Positions 1 through 5,482 of a stretch of 5,482 bases of DNA are shown here, in pieces. Made by a program: the position numbers and the translations under genes. How positions within the stretch are numbered: the stretch's first letter is position 1; each line of letters begins with the position of its first letter. This DNA is from Brachybacterium sp. (GTDB lineage: Bacteria; Actinomycetota; Actinomycetes; Actinomycetales; Dermabacteraceae), in contig DAHVRS010000300.1 in assembly GCA_027322375.1 (NCBI GenBank), positions 1-5,482 of the forward strand. The letters are read 5' to 3'. The notes under the pieces were generated by a model. The model saw only the letters and a list, made by a program, of their open reading frames with translations, had not been told where the DNA came from and searched no databases.

Positions 1-1587
1 CCCCTGGCCGGCTGCGCCCTGGACGGCGCCCTCGCCGACGGGGGCGGTAGCGGCGGCGCAGGCGACGACCTCGAGCTGTCCTTCCTCATCTCGAACCTCG
101 ACGGCGGCTGGGTTCCCTCTAAGAGCGCGATCTCCAGCTACGAGGCGAACGTGTGGCAGCAGCTGACGGACAAGCTCGTCCACACCGACGCCGAGGGGAA
201 CGTGACCCCCTGGATCGCGACCCGGTGGGAGCAGAACGAGGACGCGACCGAGTACGTGCTCCACCTGCGCGAGGGCGTCACCTTCTCCGACGGCACCGTG
301 CTGGATGCCGACGCGGTGCTCGCGAACCTCGAGGCCTGGGCAGTGGGCCGGCCCGAGGAGGGCCTCGCCCGCGTGGGCCTGTTCCCGGGCGGCACCTACG
401 CCGGGGCGGAGGCGCTCGATGACCTCACCGTCCGCGTCTCCTTCTCCGCCCCGACCCTGTCCTTCCTGCCCACCCTCGGCTACCACGGCTGCCAGCTGAT
501 GGCCCCGTCGAGCCTCGCCCTATCACTCACCGAGCAGGCAGACCTCGCCCGCCAGATCGGCTCCGGCCCCTTCGTGCTGGAGAGCTGGACGTCTCGCGAA
601 AAGGTGCGCCTGGTACGGCGCGAGGACTACGACTGGGCGCCCGAGGCGCTCGGCGCGAGCGGCCCCGCCCGGCTCGCCGCGATCACCTTCACGGTGCTGC
701 CGGATGACTCCCTGCGCGCCTCCGCCGCGCGCGCCGGCCAGACCGACATCGCCTACAACGTGAACCCGCAGGTGCTGGACGCCTTCACCGAGGCGGGCTC
801 CGTGATCGAGGTGCCGCGCTATCTCGGCTTCGTCCACGGCTACAAGCTCGATGTGCGCGTCGCCCCCTTCGACGACGTGCGGGTGCGCCAGGCGATCACC
901 CGCGGCATCGACCGCGCCGAGATCCTCCGCACCGTGTTCACCGACGCGTGGCGCCCCGCGACCAGCTGGCTGCAGGACGGCATCCCCGAGACCACCGATC
1001 TCACGGACACCTTCGCCTACGACCCGGAGCTCGCCGCGCGCCTGCTCGACGAGGCGGGCTGGACCGGCCGCAGCAAGGACGGGTTCCGCACGAAGGACGG
1101 CGTCGAGCTCGCCTTCACCATCCACCCCACCCCGTATCTCACCGGCTCCGTGCCCGAGGCGGAGCTCATCACCCAGCACCTGGGTCGGCTCGGGATGCGG
1201 GTGGACACCCAGAAGCTCGACATCCCCACCTACACCGAACGGGTGATCAACAACCCCGCCCAGGGCCTCGCCGAGGTGACGCGCAGCTTCATCGATGCGG
1301 GCACCGTCGCCGGAGTCATCACCGACGAGGGCGAGGACTGGTTCGGGACCGGCTCGACCGACGCCGAGCTGGTGCGTCTGCGCGATGAGGTCGCCGGGGC
1401 CGGCAGCCGCGAGCTGCGCGCCCCGCTCATCGAGGAGCTCTCCCGCCACGTGCTCGAGCAGGCCTACTTCATCCCGCTGGAGCAGAACGTGCAGCGCATC
1501 TACGTGCAGTCCCCGCAGCTGCAGGGCATCACCTTCAACGCCGTCGCGATCCCCTCATACCACGCCGCATGGAAGGAGCAGGCATGA
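1..1587 (+). CDS. ABC importer solute-binding lipoprotein, family 5 (5' partial)
   Basis: Frame 1 is open from the first base to the TGA at 1585-1587, giving 528 codons; the start lies upstream of the window. Codons 2-5 read L-A-G-C, a lipobox, so Cys5 should be the lipidated first residue of the mature protein, followed by a Gly/Ser/Asp-rich linker (codons 9-23). A GTG at 151 could be taken as a start, but the lipobox and continuous family-like sequence before it rule that out. Typical SBP_bac_5 features follow: W76 to G98 with the LREGVTFSDG block, GSGPF near 187-191, REDYDW near 207-212, FDDVRVRQAITRGIDR near 290-305, YDPELAARLLDEAGW near 340-354, and YFIPL near 489-493. Only one other cysteine (codon 164) is present. 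The protein should sit outside the membrane and deliver ligand to the permeases encoded next. The ligand is unknown: peptides are the family default, but nickel, opines or other small molecules are possible. Confidence 0.95.
   Translation, partial: PLAGCALDGALADGGGSGGAGDDLELSFLISNLDGGWVPSKSAISSYEANVWQQLTDKLVHTDAEGNVTPWIATRWEQNEDATEYVLHLREGVTFSDGTVLDADAVLANLEAWAVGRPEEGLARVGLFPGGTYAGAEALDDLTVRVSFSAPTLSFLPTLGYHGCQLMAPSSLALSLTEQADLARQIGSGPFVLESWTSREKVRLVRREDYDWAPEALGASGPARLAAITFTVLPDDSLRASAARAGQTDIAYNVNPQVLDAFTEAGSVIEVPRYLGFVHGYKLDVRVAPFDDVRVRQAITRGIDRAEILRTVFTDAWRPATSWLQDGIPETTDLTDTFAYDPELAARLLDEAGWTGRSKDGFRTKDGVELAFTIHPTPYLTGSVPEAELITQHLGRLGMRVDTQKLDIPTYTERVINNPAQGLAEVTRSFIDAGTVAGVITDEGEDWFGTGSTDAELVRLRDEVAGAGSRELRAPLIEELSRHVLEQAYFIPLEQNVQRIYVQSPQLQGITFNAVAIPSYHAAWKEQA
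4..15 (+). other. Lipobox (lipoprotein signal peptidase site) of the binding protein
   Basis: The codons ctg-gcc-ggc-tgc encode L-A-G-C, matching the [LVI][ASTVI][GAS]C consensus. Cleavage is expected before the Cys codon at 13-15. The hydrophobic core and charged n-region that should precede it are outside the window, so the assignment rests on the four residues, the Gly-rich linker after them, and the known lipoprotein nature of these binding proteins in Gram-positive bacteria. Confidence 0.85.
1571..1578 (+). promoter_or_regulatory. Ribosome binding site for the DppB-like permease
   Basis: GGAAGGAG lies 5 bases before the ATG at 1584. It selects that ATG over the in-frame ATG at 1569, which has no purine-rich sequence in front of it. 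The site lies inside the last codons of the binding-protein gene. Confidence 0.85.
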
Positions 1588-2600
1588 GCGCCGCCGCCCT
1601 CTCCCCCGCCCCCGCCGCACCCACCCGCCGGGACGCGACCGCCCGGACCGCTCGCCGCTACGGCACCTTCGCGCTGCGGCGCACCGGCCAGGCCCTGCTC
1701 GTGGTGCTGCTCGCCTACGTGCTGGTCTTCCTGGTCCTCGCCGCGATCCCGGGCGACCCGATCTCCGCCCAGCTCGAGAACCCTCAGGCCGGCTACACCG
1801 AGGAGGAGAAGGCGCAGATCCGGGCCTTCCACGGCCTGGACCGGCCGGTGCTGATCCAGCTCCTGCTGGCCCTGTCCCAGGCCGTCACCGGGCAGCTCGG
1901 GACCTCGCTCGCCACCTCACAGCCGGTCACGGCGATGCTCGCCGCGGCGATCCCCTCCACGCTCGCGCTCGCGCTCACCGCGCTGCTGCTCGCGCTCGCG
2001 ATCGCGGCGGTGCTGGGCCTCGCTTCGCGCCTGCTGCCGACGGGCCGGGCCGGCGCCCTGATCCGCTCGCTGCCGGCCGTGTTCCTGTCCACCCCGAACT
2101 TCCTCATCGGACTGGTGCTGATCCAGGTGCTCGCGGTGCAGGCGGGGCTGTTCAGCATCGTCGAGCCGGAGAGCATCGGCGCGACCCTCGCCGCCGCGCT
2201 GACGCTCGCGATCCCCGTCTCCGCGCAGATCGCGCAGGTGTTCATCACGGCGCTGGACGAGGCGGCGGGGCAGGACTTCGCCGAGGTGGCGCTGGCCCGC
2301 GGGCTCCCGCCCGCCCAGGTGGTCCTTCGCCATCTGCTGCGCCCCTCCCTGCTGCCGACGGTCACGATCGTGGGCCTCGTGCTCGGCGAGGTGCTCGGCG
2401 GTTCCCTGATCACCGAGGCGATCTTCGGCCGCGCCGGGGTGGGCACGCTCGTGCAGAAGGCGGTCGCCGCCCAGGACGTGCCGGTGCTGCTGGCCGCCGT
2501 GGTGCTCTCCGCGCTCGTGTTCGTGCTGGTGAACCTCGTGATCGACCTGTTCTACCCGCTGCTCGATCCGCGCCTGCGCGGGACGGAGGAGACCCGATGA
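1584..2600 (+). CDS. DppB-type ABC importer permease subunit
   Basis: 338 aa, a usual length for the family. It is one of the two different membrane subunits that form the translocation channel. After an Ala/Pro/Thr-rich cytoplasmic N-terminus (about 1-34) there is a first membrane segment (about 36-55) ending in the IPGDP motif common in DppB proteins. An extracytoplasmic region follows, with HGLDRPV (83-89) and GQLGTSL (103-109). Further hydrophobic segments lie near 124-149, 165-187, 200-222, 257-280 and 299-325. The EAA coupling loop that contacts the ATPase is at about 232-258 (AEVALARGLPPAQ, ending LLRPSLLP). The C-terminus has the usual LDPRLR. ATG at 1584 overlaps the binding-protein stop as ATGA and has a good ribosome site; starting at 1569 would add five residues without one. 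There are no cysteines. The family assignment is firm; the substrate cannot be inferred from this subunit. Confidence 0.95.
   Translation: MSAAALSPAPAAPTRRDATARTARRYGTFALRRTGQALLVVLLAYVLVFLVLAAIPGDPISAQLENPQAGYTEEEKAQIRAFHGLDRPVLIQLLLALSQAVTGQLGTSLATSQPVTAMLAAAIPSTLALALTALLLALAIAAVLGLASRLLPTGRAGALIRSLPAVFLSTPNFLIGLVLIQVLAVQAGLFSIVEPESIGATLAAALTLAIPVSAQIAQVFITALDEAAGQDFAEVALARGLPPAQVVLRHLLRPSLLPTVTIVGLVLGEVLGGSLITEAIFGRAGVGTLVQKAVAAQDVPVLLAAVVLSALVFVLVNLVIDLFYPLLDPRLRGTEETR
2585..2591 (+). promoter_or_regulatory. Ribosome binding site for the DppC-like permease
   Basis: GGAGGAG lies 5 bases before the ATG at 2597. It decides the start, because the same reading frame stays open far upstream (back to about 1295), antiparallel-free but out of frame with the two preceding genes. 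Confidence 0.85.
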
Positions 2601-3487
2601 CCACGTCCGCCCTCATCTCTCCCGGCCCTGCCGCTCCTGGGCCTGCGGCGCCGCCTGTCGAGGCGAGCCGTCTGCGCGTCGCGCGCCGGCCCCTCCCGCC
2701 CGCCGGGGTGCTGCTCTCCCTCGCGGTGCTCGTGGTGGTGCTCGCCTGGTCCCTCGCACCAGGCCTGCTGACCCGGCACGATCCCGCGATCGGGATCCCG
2801 GATGAGAAGTTCACCGCGCCGGGCTGGGAGCACTGGCTCGGCACCGACCATCTGGGCCGCGACCTGCTGGCTCGGATCGTGCACGGCTCCGCCTCCTCCA
2901 TGACCAGCGCCCTCATCGCCGTGGGGATCGGGGTGGTGCTCGGCGGGCTGCTGGGCCTGCTCGGCGGTTACCTCGGCGGCTGGGTCGACTCGGTGATCTC
3001 CCGCGTGGTCGAGGTGCTGCTCGCGATCCCGGGCTTCCTGCTCGCCGTGGTGGTCGTCACCGCGCTCGGCTTCGACACCCGCAACGCCGCAATCGCCACC
3101 GGCATCTCCGCGGTCGCCGTGTTCGCACGGCTCATGCGCGCCGAGGTGCTGCGCGTGCGCACCAGTGTGTTCCTCGAGGCGGCCCGGCTGGTCGGTGCCT
3201 CGCCCACCACGGTGCTGCTGCGCCATGTGCTGCCGAACGCGCTGCGGCCCGTGCTCTCGCTCGCGATCCTGCAGTTCGGCATCGCGATCCTCGTCATCGC
3301 GGGGCTCGCCTTCCTCGGCTACGGCGATCCGCCGCCCGCCTCCGACTGGGGCCTGCTCGTCTCCGACGGCCGCGAGCACCTCCTGCACGCCCCGTGGCTC
3401 GTGATCGCCCCGGGCGTCGTCATCGCCGTCGTCGTGCTGTCCGTGAGCCGGCTGTCCAGCTGGCTCGACCAGGGAAGGAACCGCTGA
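2597..3487 (+). CDS. DppC-type ABC importer permease subunit
   Basis: 296 aa, the second channel-forming membrane subunit. An Ala/Pro-rich N-terminus (1-35) precedes a first membrane segment (about 37-57). Then come HDPAI (61-65) and the DppC hallmark LGTDHLGRDLLARIVHG (81-97). Hydrophobic segments follow near 103-126, 138-158, 164-180, 217-242 and 266-284. The EAA coupling loop is at 192-216 (FLEAARLVGASPTT, then LLRHVLPNAL). The GYGDPPPASDWG block (241-252) corresponds to the family's GLG-x-x-PP-x-P-x-WG motif. The C-terminus is atypical: where many relatives end in a G-D-x-L-R-D-x-L-D-P-R type sequence, this one ends SRLSSWLDQGRNR. The start ATG overlaps the previous stop as ATGA. It should pair with the DppB-like subunit and dock onto the fused ATPase encoded next. 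Confidence 0.95.
   Translation: MTTSALISPGPAAPGPAAPPVEASRLRVARRPLPPAGVLLSLAVLVVVLAWSLAPGLLTRHDPAIGIPDEKFTAPGWEHWLGTDHLGRDLLARIVHGSASSMTSALIAVGIGVVLGGLLGLLGGYLGGWVDSVISRVVEVLLAIPGFLLAVVVVTALGFDTRNAAIATGISAVAVFARLMRAEVLRVRTSVFLEAARLVGASPTTVLLRHVLPNALRPVLSLAILQFGIAILVIAGLAFLGYGDPPPASDWGLLVSDGREHLLHAPWLVIAPGVVIAVVVLSVSRLSSWLDQGRNR
3473..3479 (+). promoter_or_regulatory. Ribosome binding site for the fused ATPase
   Basis: GGAAGGA ends 10 bases before the ATG at 3490, a slightly long spacing. It supports ATG 3490 over an in-frame GTG at 3394 that lies within the permease gene and would add 32 Arg-rich residues unlike any ABC protein. Confidence 0.7.
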
Positions 3488-3489
3488 GC

Positions 3490-5163
3490 ATGTCCTCCAC
3501 ATCCACCTCCGAGACACGCACGCCCGACGGGGGCAGCGCCCCCAACGCCCCGCTGCTCCAGGTCGAGAACCTCCACGTCGCCTACGGCGCGACCGAGGTG
3601 GTCCACGGCGTCTCCTTCGCCGTGGGCGCCGGCAGGTCCCTCGCCCTGATCGGCGAGTCCGGCTCCGGCAAGTCCACGATCGCCCGCGCCGTGCTGCGCC
3701 TGCTCGGCACGAAGGACGCGCCCGTGACCGGCACGATCCGGGTGCAGGGCCGGGACGTCAGCGCACTGCGGGAGCGGGAGTTCCTGCCGCTGCGCGGACG
3801 GGTGCTGGGCCTCGTGCCGCAGGACCCAGGCGCGTCCCTGAACCCGGTCCGCTCCATCGGCGCTCAGGCCCTCGAAGCGGCCGCGCTCGTGCCCGGCGCG
3901 CACCGCCGCGAGGAGCGCGAAGCACTGGTCACCCGCGCCCTCGAACGGGTGGGACTGCCGGAGACCGAGCGGATCCTCGCCGCCTTCCCCCACCAGCTCT
4001 CCGGCGGGCAGCTGCAGCGGGTGCTCATCGCGCTCGCGCTCCTTCCCGGCCCGCGCCTGCTGGTGGCCGACGAGCCCACCAGCGCCCTGGACGCGACCGT
4101 GCAGAAGCAGATCCTCGATCTGCTCGATGAGCTGCGGGCCGAGCTCGGCATCGGGATCCTGCTCATCACGCACGACCTCTCCCTCGCCGCCGCCCGCGCG
4201 GACGAAGTGGTGGTCCTCCAGGACGGGCGGGTGCAGGAGGCCGGGCCCACCGCGAGCGTGTTCGCCGCGCCCCGCTCCCCCTACACCCGCGCCCTCCAGG
4301 CCGACGTGCCGGGCCTGCACCCGGACCGCTTCGCGCCGCAGCGCGAGGAGCGGGACGTCCGCCGCCCCCTCACAGGTGCCGCATCGCAGGTCGTGGCTTC
4401 GCAGATCACCCGCACCTTCCGCACCCGCGACCGTGAGGTGCAGGCGCTGAAGGGCGTGTCCTTCGAGATCCCGCGCGGGCGCACCCATGCGCTCGTGGGC
4501 GAATCCGGGTCCGGCAAGTCCACCGCCGCCCGCGCCCTGCTGGGCCTCGAGCAGCTCGATGCCGGCCAGCTCACCGTGGGCGGCCGCGCCGTGGACCCGA
4601 GCGACCGCGCCGGGCTGCGGGAGCTGCGGCGCGAGCTGCAGCTGGTCCACCAGAACCCCTTCACGTCCCTGGATCCGCGCTGGAGCGTGGAGCGGATCGT
4701 CGCCGAGGGCCTGAACGCGTACCGCGTCGGCGACCGGCGCGAACGGGCCGAGCGCACCGCCTGGGCGCTCGAGGCGGTCCAGCTCCCGGAGGAGCTGCAC
4801 CGCCGACGCCCGGGCGTGCTCTCCGGTGGGCAGCGGCAGCGGGTCGCGATCGCGCGCGCCCTCGCGCTGCGCCCCGAGGTGCTGGTCCTCGATGAGCCCA
4901 CCAGCGCCCTGGACGTCACCGTCCAGGCCGGGATCCTCGAGGTCCTCGCCTCGCTGCAGGCCGAGCTGGGACTGACCTACCTGTTCATCTCCCACGACCT
5001 CGGGGTGGTGCGCCAGTTCGCGGACACCCTCACCGTGCTGCGCGGCGGCGAGGTGGTCGAGTCCGGGACCGTCGCCGAGGTGTTCGCGGCCCCTCGCGAG
5101 GAGTACACGCGCCGCCTGCTCGCCTCGATCCCGGCGCGCGAGGGTGCGGAGGTGCCAGCATGA
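3490..5163 (+). CDS. Fused two-domain ABC importer ATPase (OppD-like plus OppF-like)
   Basis: 557 aa, cytoplasmic; hydrolyses ATP to drive import. Two complete nucleotide-binding domains are fused. Domain 1 (about 22-270): Walker A GESGSGKST 55-63, Q-loop Q111 in VPQDP, signature LSGGQLQR 170-177, Walker B with D194-E195, switch His228. Domain 2 (about 302-546): Walker A GESGSGKST 337-345, Q388 in VHQNP, signature LSGGQRQR 444-451, D468-E469, His502. All catalytic residues are present in both halves, so both ATP sites look competent. A charged linker (about 275-300) joins them. The tails after each domain are short: each stops soon after the Y-T-R-x-L block, and the Cys-rich segment seen at the end of many stand-alone DppD/OppF proteins is absent. 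The whole protein has no cysteine. The domain order matches fused proteins such as YejF and GsiA. ATG 3490 lies 2 bases after the permease stop. Confidence 0.95.
   Translation: MSSTSTSETRTPDGGSAPNAPLLQVENLHVAYGATEVVHGVSFAVGAGRSLALIGESGSGKSTIARAVLRLLGTKDAPVTGTIRVQGRDVSALREREFLPLRGRVLGLVPQDPGASLNPVRSIGAQALEAAALVPGAHRREEREALVTRALERVGLPETERILAAFPHQLSGGQLQRVLIALALLPGPRLLVADEPTSALDATVQKQILDLLDELRAELGIGILLITHDLSLAAARADEVVVLQDGRVQEAGPTASVFAAPRSPYTRALQADVPGLHPDRFAPQREERDVRRPLTGAASQVVASQITRTFRTRDREVQALKGVSFEIPRGRTHALVGESGSGKSTAARALLGLEQLDAGQLTVGGRAVDPSDRAGLRELRRELQLVHQNPFTSLDPRWSVERIVAEGLNAYRVGDRRERAERTAWALEAVQLPEELHRRRPGVLSGGQRQRVAIARALALRPEVLVLDEPTSALDVTVQAGILEVLASLQAELGLTYLFISHDLGVVRQFADTLTVLRGGEVVESGTVAEVFAAPREEYTRRLLASIPAREGAEVPA
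5148..5153 (+). promoter_or_regulatory. Ribosome binding site for the GNAT gene
   Basis: GGAGGT lies 6 bases before the ATG at 5160, within the last codons of the ATPase gene. It supports the ATG that overlaps the ATPase stop as ATGA. Confidence 0.85.
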
Positions 5164-5482
5164 CCACGACCGAGCACACCACCACGCAGACCGCGACCCT
5201 GCCGGACGGGAGCACCCTTCACTGGGAGCACACCGGCTGGGACGATCCGCGGGCGGAGGCGCTCCGGGCCGCGATGGATGCGGAGATCGGACCGCGCTAT
5301 GCCGCGCTGCGCGAGGACGCGCCGCGTCCTGCGCAGCCCACCACGGAGGATGTCGCCGTGGTGGTGCTCGCGCTGGTGGGTGAGCCCGCCGAGGTGGCCG
5401 CGACCGGGACGCTGCGCCGTCTCCCGGACCGCTGGGAGGTCAAGCGCCTGTTCATCGACGCCGGGCATCGCCGGCTCGGGCT
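5160..5482 (+). CDS. GNAT-family N-acetyltransferase (3' partial)
   Basis: 107 complete codons are in the window and the frame is still open at the end. Such enzymes transfer an acetyl group from acetyl-CoA to an amine. The Thr-rich first 13 residues are probably disordered. A predicted helical stretch (about 30-50) is followed by beta-strand-like VAVVVLALV (65-73), EVAATGTLRRL (78-88), and WEVKRLFID (92-100). The EVKRLFI strand leading directly into H-R-R-L-G (103-107) is the usual entry into GNAT motif A, the R/Q-x-x-G-x-G/A pyrophosphate-binding loop, which the window cuts in the middle. The acetyl-acceptor region and the rest of the CoA site are outside. It overlaps the ATPase stop by ATGA with a strong ribosome site, so it is very likely co-translated with the transporter. 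It may acetylate the imported compound or a breakdown product. A detoxifying or unrelated role is possible; the substrate is unknown. Confidence 0.85.
   Translation, partial: MTTTEHTTTQTATLPDGSTLHWEHTGWDDPRAEALRAAMDAEIGPRYAALREDAPRPAQPTTEDVAVVVLALVGEPAEVAATGTLRRLPDRWEVKRLFIDAGHRRLG

Noticed and set aside
151..153. GTG as the start of the binding protein
   Set aside because: The frame is open to position 1 and carries a lipobox at 4-15 followed by family-like sequence, so the true start is upstream of the window.
523..1449. A 308-codon minus-strand open frame opposite the binding-protein gene
   Set aside because: Its composition is that of an antisense shadow, and the plus strand encodes clear SBP_bac_5 motifs throughout.
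1962..2009. A run of repeated gctcgc/gctcac units
   Set aside because: It encodes the Leu/Ala-rich second membrane segment of the DppB-like permease. The repetition follows from using few GC-rich Leu and Ala codons and is not a separate repeat element.
1295..2596. Extension of the DppC-like gene upstream, making a 730-residue protein
   Set aside because: The extra part is Arg/Pro/Ala-rich and lies out of frame over the binding protein and first permease. The ATG at 2597 with GGAGGAG in front and a normal family N-terminus is the real start.
2552..3517. A 321-codon minus-strand open frame opposite the DppC-like gene
   Set aside because: It is rich in His/Gln/Glu/Arg repeats typical of reverse-complemented membrane-protein codons, has no domain, and the plus strand gene is certain.
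3319..4995. A 558-codon open frame on the minus strand opposite the ATPase gene
   Set aside because: Long antisense frames are expected opposite GC-rich genes with strong third-position bias. The translation is a low-complexity Gly/Ala/Arg/Glu/His mixture with no recognisable domain, while the plus strand encodes a complete double ABC ATPase.
1..5482. Mobile element, CRISPR, RNA gene, riboswitch or terminator
   Set aside because: The window is coding throughout, with a single 2-base spacer. I saw no inverted-repeat ends, transposase, regularly spaced repeats, tRNA-like folds or U-tract hairpins.

Overview
The window is a very GC-rich stretch, coding almost from end to end on the + strand. 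Third codon positions are nearly always G or C, start codons are preceded by strong GGAGG-type ribosome sites, and genes overlap by ATGA. This points to a high-GC actinobacterium. A Micrococcales member such as Brachybacterium is plausible from general appearance, but no taxonomic marker is present and that guess is weak.

Five genes lie head to tail. (1) Positions 1-1587 encode a family 5 (peptide/nickel-type) solute-binding lipoprotein. It lacks its start and most of its signal peptide, but the lipobox is visible at the window edge. (2) 1584-2600 encodes a DppB-type permease. (3) 2597-3487 encodes a DppC-type permease. (4) 3490-5163 encodes a single-chain double ATPase, with an OppD-like half fused to an OppF-like half. 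(5) From 5160 to the window end is the first part of a GNAT-family N-acetyltransferase. Three of the four junctions are 4-base ATGA overlaps and the fourth has a 2-base gap, so there is no noncoding stretch of note and no promoter or terminator inside the window.

Together genes 1-4 encode every component of an ABC importer: a lipid-anchored binding protein, two different membrane subunits and a fused ATP-hydrolysing subunit. The substrate cannot be read from the sequence. The family takes up peptides, but relatives import nickel, glutathione, opines and other small molecules. The translationally coupled acetyltransferase suggests that the imported compound, or a product of it, may be N-acetylated in the cytoplasm.

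This is mostly a recognisable transport operon rather than a clearly new system. The points most worth a second look are the GNAT coupling, the cysteine-free shortened fused ATPase, and a possible relationship of the binding protein to the KPN_01854-type family, which would predict oxidoreductase genes just outside the window.
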